The notes beneath the pieces were generated by a model, which saw nothing but the letters and a program-made list of their open reading frames with translations, did no database searches and was not told where the DNA came from. A DNA stretch of 64,000 nucleotides from Clostridia bacterium. Lineage in GTDB: Bacteria; Bacillota; Clostridia; Christensenellales; Borkfalkiaceae. The stretch lies in NCBI GenBank assembly GCA_900764105.1, contig CAAFMS010000011.1, forward strand, positions 1 through 64,000. Reading direction: 5' to 3'. Shown piece after piece: positions 16,631 to 26,200 of this stretch (positions within the stretch are counted from its first letter, which is position 1; each line of letters starts with the position of its first letter). A program made the position numbers and the translations under genes.

Positions 16631-19600
16631 ATGAAAAAAAGATTATTAAATCTGTTTCTCGTTCTGATGCTTGCGGCGACGACCGTTATGTTCGTCGGCT
16701 GCTCGAGTACCGGCGGGGTAGACTCTTCTTTAACTCCGGGCGTGGTATCGGGCGAAGATACCGTAATCAGAGACCTTAAATATAAACCCGAAGTGTACGA
16801 AGCGAACGTTGCCGTATACGGAGCGATAGGCAAATTGTCCGAGTACCAGACTTACCGTCTCGAAGGGCAGGGCAAGTCTGTAGCGAACAAGGGCTTTATC
16901 GTTTACGAACAGGCTACGGGCGGGGTCGGCATTAAGCACGGCGACGAGTTTTATACTTCCTCGACTTCTGATTCGACTTTCGTTCACGTTATGCACGAAG
17001 CGTTCGCAAAGGGCGACAACGTAGTGTACAGAAAAGACGGCGGAGCGATAAAAAACACCGAAAAGAGCGTCTATAAGTCGGTTTACGGCGTTACGCCCGA
17101 CAAATTGCTCAGCGGTCAGATATTCAACGACGACACGATTAAGTACGCGGAACTCGTATCTTCTGCCGACGGAGTATATACATATAAAATAGTTCTCGAC
17201 GGCGCGGCGGCGAACGCGACGCTTTCTTATCAGATGAAAGAGTTCGGCGGTTTGAACGGTCTTCCCGCTTTCACGGGCGACACTATTTTCAACCTCGATA
17301 TAGCCGAGGACTTCACCCCGATAAGATATTCGTATACGAGCAAGTACAAGGTATCGACGAGTTTCCTCGGCGAAATCGACTGCGAAGAAAATTATTCGGT
17401 CGAATTCTCGGGATATAACGAGGAAAACGAAATTCCCGATACGAACAAGTTCAACGCGGCTATGAACAGCGAACCGTCTACGGTAACTCCGAGCGAGACC
17501 GTCAAAGGCGACGAAAACAAAGAGAAGATAGTTGACGCGCTTTTAAATTCGGATATAGAAAGCGGCGTAACTCTTCGCGGCGAGATTATTTACAACGGAA
17601 TGAAGTTGCCCGTTAAACTCGATTTGAGAGCAAACGTAAACGAAATTTTAGCGGGTAAAATCGATCTTCGTACCGCGGTTGACGCGAGGTTGTCGATTTC
17701 ATCTCTCGGCGATGAACTGTCGGTGATTTATCACGACGGGAAAGTTTATATGTCGGCGCTCGGACTTAAAGTCGCGTTCGACCTTCCCGAAAGCGGACTT
17801 GAAAGTCTCGGAGGAATGCTCTCGTCCGTAGATCTGTCGGGTATGGTAAACGTTACCGCCGACGGCGATTATTACACCGTAACGCTAAGCGAAGCGATTG
17901 AGCCGATAGTTAAACAAATTCTGGTTGAATACGGACTTGCGGGCGACGGCGTTGACGAAGCGTTCAACCTTGGCTTAACTCTTTACATACCTAACGACAG
18001 AGTAGGCGTAATCGAAGGCAATCTTGTAACCGATACCATAAACGCAGGACTTAAACTCAACCTTTCGGACGAAGAATTTATTCTTCCCGACCTTACGGAA
18101 TACGTCAGCGAACTCAAAACGGGTTTCGACCTTTCGGTAAAAGTCGGAATGTTCACGATAAACGGAAGTCTGTACGCAACCTACGACGCGACCGAGACCG
18201 ATCCGCTTAAAGCGTTGAAAGCCGAAGCGGTAGTCACTCTCGACGACACCTTGAAACAACTTCTCGGCATGGCGGGAATGATGACTTCCGATTTGCCCGC
18301 ATGGTTCGGTAAAATCGGTACTGCCGATACGATTAACGTTATATACGAAAATCGCAAAATGGCTCTTATGACGGTGGAAAAGGGCGAACCGACCTTCGTT
18401 ATGGAAATACCCTTAGGAATTTCCGAGACCGAGACTTATTCGGGAGTCGGCGACACCGTATCTTCGACCTTTGAACTTCTTTCGCAGTTATTCACGGTGA
18501 ACGCGAACGCCGAAGGGGTGGTGATAAGGCTTAACCCCGATATGCTTGCGTTCGTACAGGAATTTCTTTGGGCGCCCCTCACCGAGACCTTTATAGAACT
18601 TGCGGGACCCATGGGAATGTTTATCCCCGCAATGCTCGGAACGTATAACCCGCTCGCAGATCTCGGAATTTCCGTAACGACAAACGATAACGGAGTAACG
18701 GTGCTTGCCGTATATATCGACGTTTACAAACTTGACGGTATGGAATCGGTCTACGCCGACTGGAAAGAATACGAAATACAGAGACTTCTCGAAATCGCTC
18801 TTCCGCTTTGCGTATCCGAAAGCGTCGGCGAATACGAGTATAAATGGAATTTAGACGGTCTTTTGGCGGATAACGCCGAGGCTGTGACCGTAGTAAACGC
18901 CATATCCGAACTCGCTGCGGTTGAAATTTCCGACGAATACCTCGCGAAACTCGGAGCGGCGAAAGCGGCTTACGACGCTCTTTCCGAAAATGCGAAAAAA
19001 CTCGTCTACAACTCGGTAGGCGGCGAAGTGTTTGAAACTTACAAGGCGAACTACGATAAATATAAGAAGGCTGTCGACGACTTCGCGGTCGAATGTGTAA
19101 AAGAGGACGGTAAAATTACTGCGTATAACGGTTTTAACGCGGCTCAAATCGAATATTTTAAAACGGCTTATGCAAGCGCGTACGCGACCTTTATAGAGAA
19201 GAGAACGGCGAGCGAAGCGACGGCTGCCGAAACGCTTAAAACTGCGGTAGAGGCTCTCGAAACCGTGGATTTCGCAACGATGACCGACGATAAACTTTAC
19301 GAATATTTCTGCAAAATAGAGACTTTGAATAACAACGCGGCGAAATTGATTGCCGAGTCCGTGGGCGACGAAACGAGACAGAAACTCGCAACGTTCACAA
19401 TAGAGGCGGTCAAGGCTTACGTTACGAGGTTTGCGACTCTTGCCGAAAATGCGGTAAACGAATTGAAAAACACCGTCGGAACGGTTGACGAAATGAACGC
19501 TTTGTACGCGAAATACGAAAGTTTCTACGAGACTTACGGATCGGCTTTCTCGGAAAGCGTTCTGAAAGCGGAGATGGATAAAGTTGACGGTAAATTTCAG

Positions 19601-19840
19601 GCGAAATGTACTTTCGTTTCGCTTTACCTCGGGAACGGATACGGTTTCAGGAAGAATGCCGTAACGACGATAGAAACTGCGATTGACGACCTCGTGAACA
19701 ATGCGTCGTACAGCGACGAAGAGAAGCGGGCGATCATCGGCGGAATAGACGCGCTTCTTGAAAAAACGGACGAGACGGCGGTAAGAAATCTCGAAGCATA
19801 CAACTCATTCAAGGAAGCATTCGTGACAACTCAAGGCTAA
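16631..19840 (+). CDS. Large lipoprotein of unknown function
   Basis: 1069 aa, extracellular and lipid-anchored (lipobox FVGC, Cys ~21). ATG 16631 is preferred over the upstream in-frame ATG at 16580 because AGGAG lies 8 nt ahead and the signal peptide begins here. Residues ~30-290 and ~310-720 are beta-rich, with repeated strand patterns such as VTLRGEIIYNGMKLPVKLDL and FDLSVKVGMFTINGSLYATY that recall LolA/LppX-like or hydrophobic-ligand-carrier folds. Residues ~760-1069 are largely alpha-helical, Ala/Glu/Lys-rich, resembling the helical bundles of Gram-positive surface proteins. It stands alone with its own terminator. I do not recognise a named family. Confidence 0.75.
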   Translation: MKKRLLNLFLVLMLAATTVMFVGCSSTGGVDSSLTPGVVSGEDTVIRDLKYKPEVYEANVAVYGAIGKLSEYQTYRLEGQGKSVANKGFIVYEQATGGVGIKHGDEFYTSSTSDSTFVHVMHEAFAKGDNVVYRKDGGAIKNTEKSVYKSVYGVTPDKLLSGQIFNDDTIKYAELVSSADGVYTYKIVLDGAAANATLSYQMKEFGGLNGLPAFTGDTIFNLDIAEDFTPIRYSYTSKYKVSTSFLGEIDCEENYSVEFSGYNEENEIPDTNKFNAAMNSEPSTVTPSETVKGDENKEKIVDALLNSDIESGVTLRGEIIYNGMKLPVKLDLRANVNEILAGKIDLRTAVDARLSISSLGDELSVIYHDGKVYMSALGLKVAFDLPESGLESLGGMLSSVDLSGMVNVTADGDYYTVTLSEAIEPIVKQILVEYGLAGDGVDEAFNLGLTLYIPNDRVGVIEGNLVTDTINAGLKLNLSDEEFILPDLTEYVSELKTGFDLSVKVGMFTINGSLYATYDATETDPLKALKAEAVVTLDDTLKQLLGMAGMMTSDLPAWFGKIGTADTINVIYENRKMALMTVEKGEPTFVMEIPLGISETETYSGVGDTVSSTFELLSQLFTVNANAEGVVIRLNPDMLAFVQEFLWAPLTETFIELAGPMGMFIPAMLGTYNPLADLGISVTTNDNGVTVLAVYIDVYKLDGMESVYADWKEYEIQRLLEIALPLCVSESVGEYEYKWNLDGLLADNAEAVTVVNAISELAAVEISDEYLAKLGAAKAAYDALSENAKKLVYNSVGGEVFETYKANYDKYKKAVDDFAVECVKEDGKITAYNGFNAAQIEYFKTAYASAYATFIEKRTASEATAAETLKTAVEALETVDFATMTDDKLYEYFCKIETLNNNAAKLIAESVGDETRQKLATFTIEAVKAYVTRFATLAENAVNELKNTVGTVDEMNALYAKYESFYETYGSAFSESVLKAEMDKVDGKFQAKCTFVSLYLGNGYGFRKNAVTTIETAIDDLVNNASYSDEEKRAIIGGIDALLEKTDETAVRNLEAYNSFKEAFVTTQG

Positions 19841-19914
19841 AAAGCGTTCGGGCTTGGACGGCGGAAGATAAAATTCGTGTTTAAGCGGACTTTAAACGCT
19901 GATAAATTAAAACC

Positions 19915-19955
19915 AAAAGCCGCGGCAAAAGCGAAAAACTTTTGCCGCGGCTTTT
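19915..19955. terminator. Bidirectional intrinsic terminator
   Basis: Perfect 17-bp stem AAAAGCCGCGGCAAAAG/CTTTTGCCGCGGCTTTT with loop CGAAAAA, U-rich on the distal side in both orientations, between the convergent lipoprotein and radA operons. Downstream, up to 20121, there is one copy of the 14-bp repeat motif (20008-20022) and a half-site of the MITE-like family (CCTTCCCCAGGGGGGAAG near 20052). Confidence 0.85.
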
Positions 19956-20121
19956 AAAATTTGTTATCGATTGTTGTTTAAAGTCTATCACATTATTAAA
20001 AATGCGAATAATCGACTTATAGAGCGGTTTATTGGTTTAAATCGGCATCTGCCTTCCCCAGGGGGGAAGCAAGATTGTTTAGTTTTTTTTGCTTTTTATA
20101 AAACGGTTTAATTAGAAACGT

Positions 20122-21513
20122 TTAGTCCTCTTTCGGGGTGTTTTCCGCTTTGCCGTCGAAAAGAAGTTTTATTGCCTGATAGACGTGTTTGACGGGGACA
20201 ATCTCCGCTTTGTTTTTAAACTTTTCGACCGAATGATAGTTCTTGTACGGAATAATGATTTTCTTAAATCCGAGTTTTATAGCGTTATCGACACGTTTGT
20301 CCGCCTGCGTCACCGCTCGGACTTCGCCCGTAAGCCCTATCTCGCCGAACGCGCATACTTCGCCCGGTATAGGTTCGTTTTTATACGAACTCGCAAGAGC
20401 CAACGCCACCGCAAGATCGCTCGCAGGTTCGGTGAGTTTTATTCCGCCCATTACCGTGACGTATACGTCCTGCGTGTAAAATGGTATGTACGCCCTCTTT
20501 TCGAGTACCGCCAGAATAAGCGCGGTGCGGTTGTAGTCTAAGCCGAGCGGCATTCTTCGGGGCATTCCGAACACAGTTTTCGACAGTAAGGTCTGAATTT
20601 CAACGGGCATACAACGGTTGCCCGAAACCGAAGGAGTTACGATGCTTCCCGCTTCCTTGCCTCTTTCTTCCGAAACGAAAATTCCGTTGTAGTCCTTTAC
20701 GCCCTTTATTCCGTCCGACATCATCTCGAATACGCCCACTTCCTGCGCCGATCCGAAACGGTTTTTTACCGCGCGGAGCAGTTTGTAGTTGTCCTGCGGT
20801 TGTCCCTCGAAGTATAACACGGTGTCCATAATGTGCTCTAAGACCTTGGGTCCCGCAATCGCGCCCTCTTTCGTGACGTGTCCCACGATAAATACCGTCG
20901 TGTTCGTCGATTTTGCAAACCGCATAAGCCTCGAAGCGCATTCTTTCACCTGTCCGACCGAACCCGACGAGCCGCTCAGTTCCTCGGTGTATACCGCCTG
21001 AATAGAGTCCACTATTAAAAAGTCGTAACTCTCGGCTTCGGCTAAAATATTGTCGAGACAGGTCTCGTTCATTATCATAAGCGAGTCGGACTTTACGTTC
21101 AGTCTCGAACAACGAAGTTTTACCTGCGCCTGACTTTCTTCCGCCGAGGCGTAGAGTACCTTGTACTTTTCGGACAAAGAGCAGGCGACTTGCGTCATAA
21201 TCGTCGATTTTCCTATTCCCGGATCGCCGCCGATAAGTACGAGCGAGGAGGGGACTATGCCTCCGCCCAACACCGTGTCGAGTTCGTCTATTCCCGAACT
21301 TATCCTGACGAGTTTTTCGTGTTCTATATCCGAAAGTTTTACAGGCTTTTGATAAGTCGGTCTCTTTTCCGATTTTACGACCGTTACCGTCTCTTCGATT
21401 TCTTCGTTTATCGTGCCGAATTTTCCGCAGGTCGGGCATCTGCCGAGCCATACGGGCGAAACCGCTCCGCATTCCTGACAAACGTATTTCGTATTCGTTT
21501 TATTCTTCGCCAT
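20122..21513 (-). CDS. radA: DNA repair protein RadA
   Basis: 463 aa, full-length. RadA helps to process recombination intermediates as a DnaB-like branch-migration helicase. In order: N-terminal zinc finger (CQECG...CPTCG, residues 11-31), Walker A GGDPGIGKST (~92), Walker B region FLIVDSIQAVY, the RadA signature KNRFGSAQEVGVFEM (~250), and a Lon-protease-like C-terminal domain (~300-450) without a protease catalytic Ser in the usual place. The start overlaps the stop of ispDF by 14 nt, so rqcP/ispDF/radA form a likely operon read leftward. Confidence 0.97.
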   Translation of the reverse strand: MAKNKTNTKYVCQECGAVSPVWLGRCPTCGKFGTINEEIEETVTVVKSEKRPTYQKPVKLSDIEHEKLVRISSGIDELDTVLGGGIVPSSLVLIGGDPGIGKSTIMTQVACSLSEKYKVLYASAEESQAQVKLRCSRLNVKSDSLMIMNETCLDNILAEAESYDFLIVDSIQAVYTEELSGSSGSVGQVKECASRLMRFAKSTNTTVFIVGHVTKEGAIAGPKVLEHIMDTVLYFEGQPQDNYKLLRAVKNRFGSAQEVGVFEMMSDGIKGVKDYNGIFVSEERGKEAGSIVTPSVSGNRCMPVEIQTLLSKTVFGMPRRMPLGLDYNRTALILAVLEKRAYIPFYTQDVYVTVMGGIKLTEPASDLAVALALASSYKNEPIPGEVCAFGEIGLTGEVRAVTQADKRVDNAIKLGFKKIIIPYKNYHSVEKFKNKAEIVPVKHVYQAIKLLFDGKAENTPKED

Positions 21514-22642
21514 AATCTTCTTTCCTCGTAAGGCAATACGCCGAGACGGCGATCCCCTCTTCTCTTCCTACTGTTCCTATCCCCTCGAGCGTGGTGCAGG
21601 TTATGCCTACTTTTTCAACGTCGAGCTTTAACGCCTTCGCTAAATTCTCTCTGATTTTATCGACGTACTTTGCGAGTTTCGGTTTTTGCGCTTGAATTAC
21701 CGCAGTTACGTTAATCAACTTATAGCCCCGCTTTTTGAGTAAATCTACCACGTTTTCGAGTAGTAACATACTCGATACGTCCTTGTATTTCGGGTCGGTG
21801 TCGGGGAAATGTCTGCCTATGTCCCCGAGGCTTGCCGATGAGAGCATAGCGTCCATAATGGCGTGGGTCAATACGTCCGCGTCGCTGTGTCCGAGCAGTC
21901 CTTTGTCGTGCGGGATTTCCACGCCGCCGAGTATCAGTTTGCGATTCGGCGTCAAAAGGTGCAAATCGAACCCGACTCCGCAGGTAATTCCGGTGCCGAG
22001 CGAAAAATCTTCGGCGTACGTTAGTTTCTTGTTTTTTATATCGCCCTCTATCACGCGGCATTTGCCTATATATTTGGAATAAACGCCCGAATCGTCGGTA
22101 AATTCGTCGTTTTCCGTAATCATCGAGTACGCCTTTTTAATCTGCAAGGTCATAAAGCCTTGCGGCGTCTGAACGGCGTAAACGTTTTTACGGGTAGACG
22201 ACAGGATATATTCGCCATCTTCGTCCTCGGCGGTTTTACATATCGTGTCCACGGGTTTTACGACCGTTATCGCCGAACCGTACTTCTTCGCCGTTTCGAT
22301 ACATTCCTCGATTATTCGTTTCGTTACGAACGGTCTCGCTCCGTCGTGGATTAAAACGACGTCGCCTTTCACGTCTTTAAGCCCGTTTTTTACAGACTCC
22401 GTTCTCGTCGCCCCTCCAAGTGTAAAACGGGCGTTAATCGACCTATACAGGCACTTTTGCTTGAATATATCCATATCTTTCGCCGAGCATACGACGATTA
22501 TTTCGTCGATTTTATCCGTCTCGGAGAAAGTCGTAAGAACCCTTTCAAACGGAGTGATTCCGCCCGAGTCTTTTAAAAGTTTATTGTAGCCGAAGCCTGC
22601 CCGTTCGCCGCTGCCGGCGCACAGTATAATCGCGCTTGTCAT
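21500..22642 (-). CDS. ispDF: Bifunctional IspD/IspF enzyme of the MEP isoprenoid pathway
   Basis: 380 aa fusion. Residues 1-220 are IspD (2-C-methyl-D-erythritol 4-phosphate cytidylyltransferase): nucleotide-binding ILCAGSGERAGFGYNK, and HDGARPFV. Residues ~225-380 are IspF (2-C-methyl-D-erythritol 2,4-cyclodiphosphate synthase): metal ligands in GVGFDLHLL, GHSDADVLTHAIMDA and the terminal CTTLEGIGTVGREEGI. The fusion performs steps three and five of the pathway in the cytoplasm. GGAGG precedes the ATG. Fused IspDF is best known from alpha- and epsilonproteobacteria; it is less usual in Clostridia. Confidence 0.96.
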   Translation of the reverse strand: MTSAIILCAGSGERAGFGYNKLLKDSGGITPFERVLTTFSETDKIDEIIVVCSAKDMDIFKQKCLYRSINARFTLGGATRTESVKNGLKDVKGDVVLIHDGARPFVTKRIIEECIETAKKYGSAITVVKPVDTICKTAEDEDGEYILSSTRKNVYAVQTPQGFMTLQIKKAYSMITENDEFTDDSGVYSKYIGKCRVIEGDIKNKKLTYAEDFSLGTGITCGVGFDLHLLTPNRKLILGGVEIPHDKGLLGHSDADVLTHAIMDAMLSSASLGDIGRHFPDTDPKYKDVSSMLLLENVVDLLKKRGYKLINVTAVIQAQKPKLAKYVDKIRENLAKALKLDVEKVGITCTTLEGIGTVGREEGIAVSAYCLTRKEDYGEE

Positions 22643-22700
22643 AAAGTCCTCCGTTAAAATCGCTTAAACGCTATATCATTATATATTATCGGTCGGTACG

Positions 22701-22943
22701 TCAGTTTAAAATCTCGTAAAGGGTAGCGGCTTCGTCTTTTTTTACCGTCTCTTTAAGATTGAGGACTTTAAACTTTAGCGCCCCCTCGCCGAAAGCGATT
22801 TCCACCTCGTCGCCGACTTTTAGCGAGTAGGACGGTTTGACGGACTTGCCGTTTACCGAAACCCTGCCGCCCGAACACGCCTCGTTTGCCACGCTTCTGC
22901 GTTTTAAAATCCTCGAAACCTTTAAAAATTTATCTATTCTCAT
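22701..22943 (-). CDS. rqcP: S4-domain RNA-binding protein (RqcP/Hsp15 type)
   Basis: 80 aa, the usual size. The S4 fold is clear: MRIDKFLKVSRILKRRS at the N-terminus, then GRVSVNGKSVKPSYSLKVGD. RqcP (YabO) works with RqcH in ribosome-associated quality control, supporting Ala-tailing on stalled large subunits. AGGTGAT lies before the ATG. It is upstream of ispDF and divergent from rpoB. Hsp15 is the alternative name for the proteobacterial relative. Confidence 0.9.
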   Translation of the reverse strand: MRIDKFLKVSRILKRRSVANEACSGGRVSVNGKSVKPSYSLKVGDEVEIAFGEGALKFKVLNLKETVKKDEAATLYEILN

Positions 22944-23013
22944 AAAATCACCTGTAAAAAATAGTCGAAAAATAAATTTTTCTCATAATTTTCATTTTTT
23001 TCGTTCAAATCCC

Positions 23014-23042
23014 TTGACAAGATTGACCTTTGAAACTATAAT
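23014..23042 (+). promoter_or_regulatory. Consensus promoter of rpoBC
   Basis: TTGACA (23014-23019), 17 nt, TATAAT (23037-23042): a perfect vegetative promoter. It leaves a leader of about 200 nt before rpoB (23049-23257), in which I recognise no riboswitch or L10 site. Confidence 0.85.
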
Positions 23043-23257
23043 AATATAATGCTATAATTTCCATAATAGCGTCTTTCTACGCCTTTTTCGGGAAAAATCG
23101 TTTGATTTTGCTCCGATAAATCACGCGTAAAACGGCGTTGCCGTCGGGTTTTTCGGCATTTTTCGCCCCCGATTTCGCGCTGCCTACGCTATTATACACC
23201 ATTTCGGAAATTAAATCAAGGTGTTTTACAAAAAAATAAACCAAAGGAGTGTATTTA

Positions 23258-26200
23258 ATGACACGCAATTTACCGTTAGTCAAATTCGGAAACGTCGAGA
23301 GAAGAACTTTCTCCAAGATAAAAGAAGTGCAGCCGATGCCTTATCTTATCGAGATTCAGAGAGATTCTTACAGAAGTTTCATCGAAGAGGGTATAAGCGA
23401 AGTATTCGAGGACTTTTCCCCGATTACCGATTATTCCGACCGTTTCGAACTTTACTTCCTCGACCATTCTCTTTCCGATAAACCCAAATACGACGAAAAG
23501 GAATGCCGCGACAGAGACGCAACCTACGCCGTACCGCTCAAAGTAAAGGTAAGGCTTGTAAACAAGGTTACGGGCGAAGTTCTCGATCAGGACGTGTTCA
23601 TGGGCGAACTTCCCAAGATGACGGCGAACGGTTCGTTCATCATCAACGGCGCGGAAAGGGTAATCGTATCCCAACTCGTTCGTTCACCGGGCGTATACAA
23701 CGGTTTTGAGTTTTCCAAGACGGGCAGAAAAATGTTCGGAACTACCATTATCCCGAACAGGGGCGCGTGGATAGAGTTCGAGCAGGACGCGGACAACACT
23801 CTTTGGGTAAAAGTAGACAGAACGCGTAAACTCACCGCCACCGTGCTTCTCCGCGCTCTCGGTTTCGGAACGGACGAGAGCATAAAGGCGATCTTCGAGG
23901 ACGATCCGATGATTGCCGCCACTATGGATAAGGACGTCGCGAAGTCGGAAGGGGAAGGTCTTTTCGAGTTATACAGAAGGCTTCGCCCCGGCGAAGTACC
24001 CACCGAAGAAGCGGTAAGACAGCATCTTAAAAATCTTTTCTTCGACCCGAGAAGATACGACTGCGCGAGAGTCGGCAGATATAAATTCAACAAGAGACTT
24101 AACATGGGCGTAAGGCTTCCCGGTCTTACCGCTTACGAAGATATAGTAAACGAGGACGGCGAACTTCTCGTAAAGAAAGGGGACGTAATCACGCCTAAGC
24201 AGGCGAAACTCGTTCAGAACAGCGGCATAAACGTAGTTTACGTTTTGACCGACGACGGCAGAAAGCACAAGATTATCGCGAACAACGCAGTAGATTTCGA
24301 GGCTGTCGCAGGCGTATCGCCGAGACCTTTCGGACTTATCGAAAATATTTACTATCCGAACTTCGTATTCGCCAAAGAACTTGCGGATGCGGTTAAAGAC
24401 GATACCGTCGAGAACGTTGCCGAAAGGTATATCGACAGGATCAATCCTCTTTTCTACGTCGAGGAGAGCAAGACCGCCGAAGACGAAATGAAGCCCGAAG
24501 AGAAGAAGAACGCGGAGAAGAGAAGAGAACTCCGCAGAAGATTCGTATTCGCGTGCAGAGCGTTCTTCGATATTCTGGAAAACGGCGTTCCCGAAAAACT
24601 CACGAGCGAGCAGAAGAAGAATATCAAGCCGCTTATCGACAAACTCAACCACAAGCATATAACGACCGACGATATTATCGCGGCTATTTCGTTGAACCTC
24701 GACTTAAACTACGGCATCGGATCTGTTGACAATATCGACCACCTCGGCAACCGTAGGGTAAGGTCGGTAGGCGAACTTTTACAGAACCAGTTCAGAATAG
24801 GTATCAACAGACTCGAAAGAGTAATAAAAGAAAGAATGTCCACGCAGGATCCGAAAGACATTACGCCGAGCGGACTCGTAAACGTAAGACCCGTTTCGAG
24901 CGCGATTAAGGAATTCTTCGGTTCTTCGCAGCTTTCTCAATTTATGGATCAGACCAACCCGATCGCAGAACTGACGCACAAGAGAAAACTCTCGGCGTTG
25001 GGACCGGGCGGACTTAACAGAGAGAGAGCGACGTTCGAAGTTCGTGACGTACACTATACGCACTACGGCAGAATGTGTCCGATAGAGACCCCCGAAGGAC
25101 AGAACATAGGTCTTATCACGTCTTTGTCGGCTTACGCGAAAGTAAACGAGTACGGCTTTATCGAGTCGGCTTACAGAAAAATAGACAAGGCTACGGGCAA
25201 GGCTACCGACCACGTCGATTACCTTACCGCGGACGAAGAGGACGCTTTCGTAGTCGCGCAGGCTAACGAGCCGCTCGACGAAGAAGGACGCTTTATAAAC
25301 GAGCGTGTGGCGTGCAGAAGAAGGGACGAAATAACCGAACTTCCGAGAGAAGAAATCGACTATATGGACGTTTCGCCCAAGCAACTCGTCTCGGTCGCTA
25401 CCGCGCTTATTCCCTTCCTTGAAAACTGCGATACCAACCGCGCGCTCATGGGCTCCAACATGCAGCGTCAGGCAGTTCCCCTTTTAAAACCCGAAACTCC
25501 TATCGTAGGAACGGGTATCGAGGCTAAGATCGCTTACGACTCGGGCGTTATGATTATCGCCGAAAAAGCGGGCGTAGTCAAAGCCGTTTCGGGCAGCGAA
25601 ATAGTCGTAAACGAAAACGACGGAACCACGGGCGGCTTCGACAGAGTATACACGCTTAAAAAATTCCAGCGTTCCAACCAAGGAACCTGTCTGAATCAGA
25701 AGCCGATAGTTAAAGTGGGAGACATAGTCGAAAAGGGCGCTATCCTTGCGGACGGACCCGCGACGTGCGACGGCGAACTCGCGCTCGGCAGAAACATTCT
25801 CATCGGCTTTATGACGTGGGAAGGTTATAACTACGAGGACGCTATTCTCCTTTCGGAGAAACTCGTTCAAAACGATATATTCACTTCTATTCACATAGAA
25901 GAACACGAGATAGAGTGCAGAGAGACCAAACTCGGCAACGAAGAAATCACGAGAGATATCCCGAATATCGGCGACGATGCGTTAAAAGACCTCGACGAAG
26001 AGGGTATTATCCGTATCGGAGCGGAAGTTACGAGCGGCGATATTCTCGTAGGTAAAGTATCGCCCAAGGGCGAGACCGAACTCACTCCCGAAGAGAGACT
26101 TCTGAGGGCTATTTTCGGCGAGAAAGCGAGAGAAGTAAAAGATACTTCGCTCAGAGTTCCGCACGGCGAAGGCGGTATAGTAGTAGACGTCAAGAAGTTC

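Noticed and set aside
23049..23257. Regulatory RNA in the rpoB leader
   Set aside because: Some weak stems but no recognisable motif; left as plain leader.
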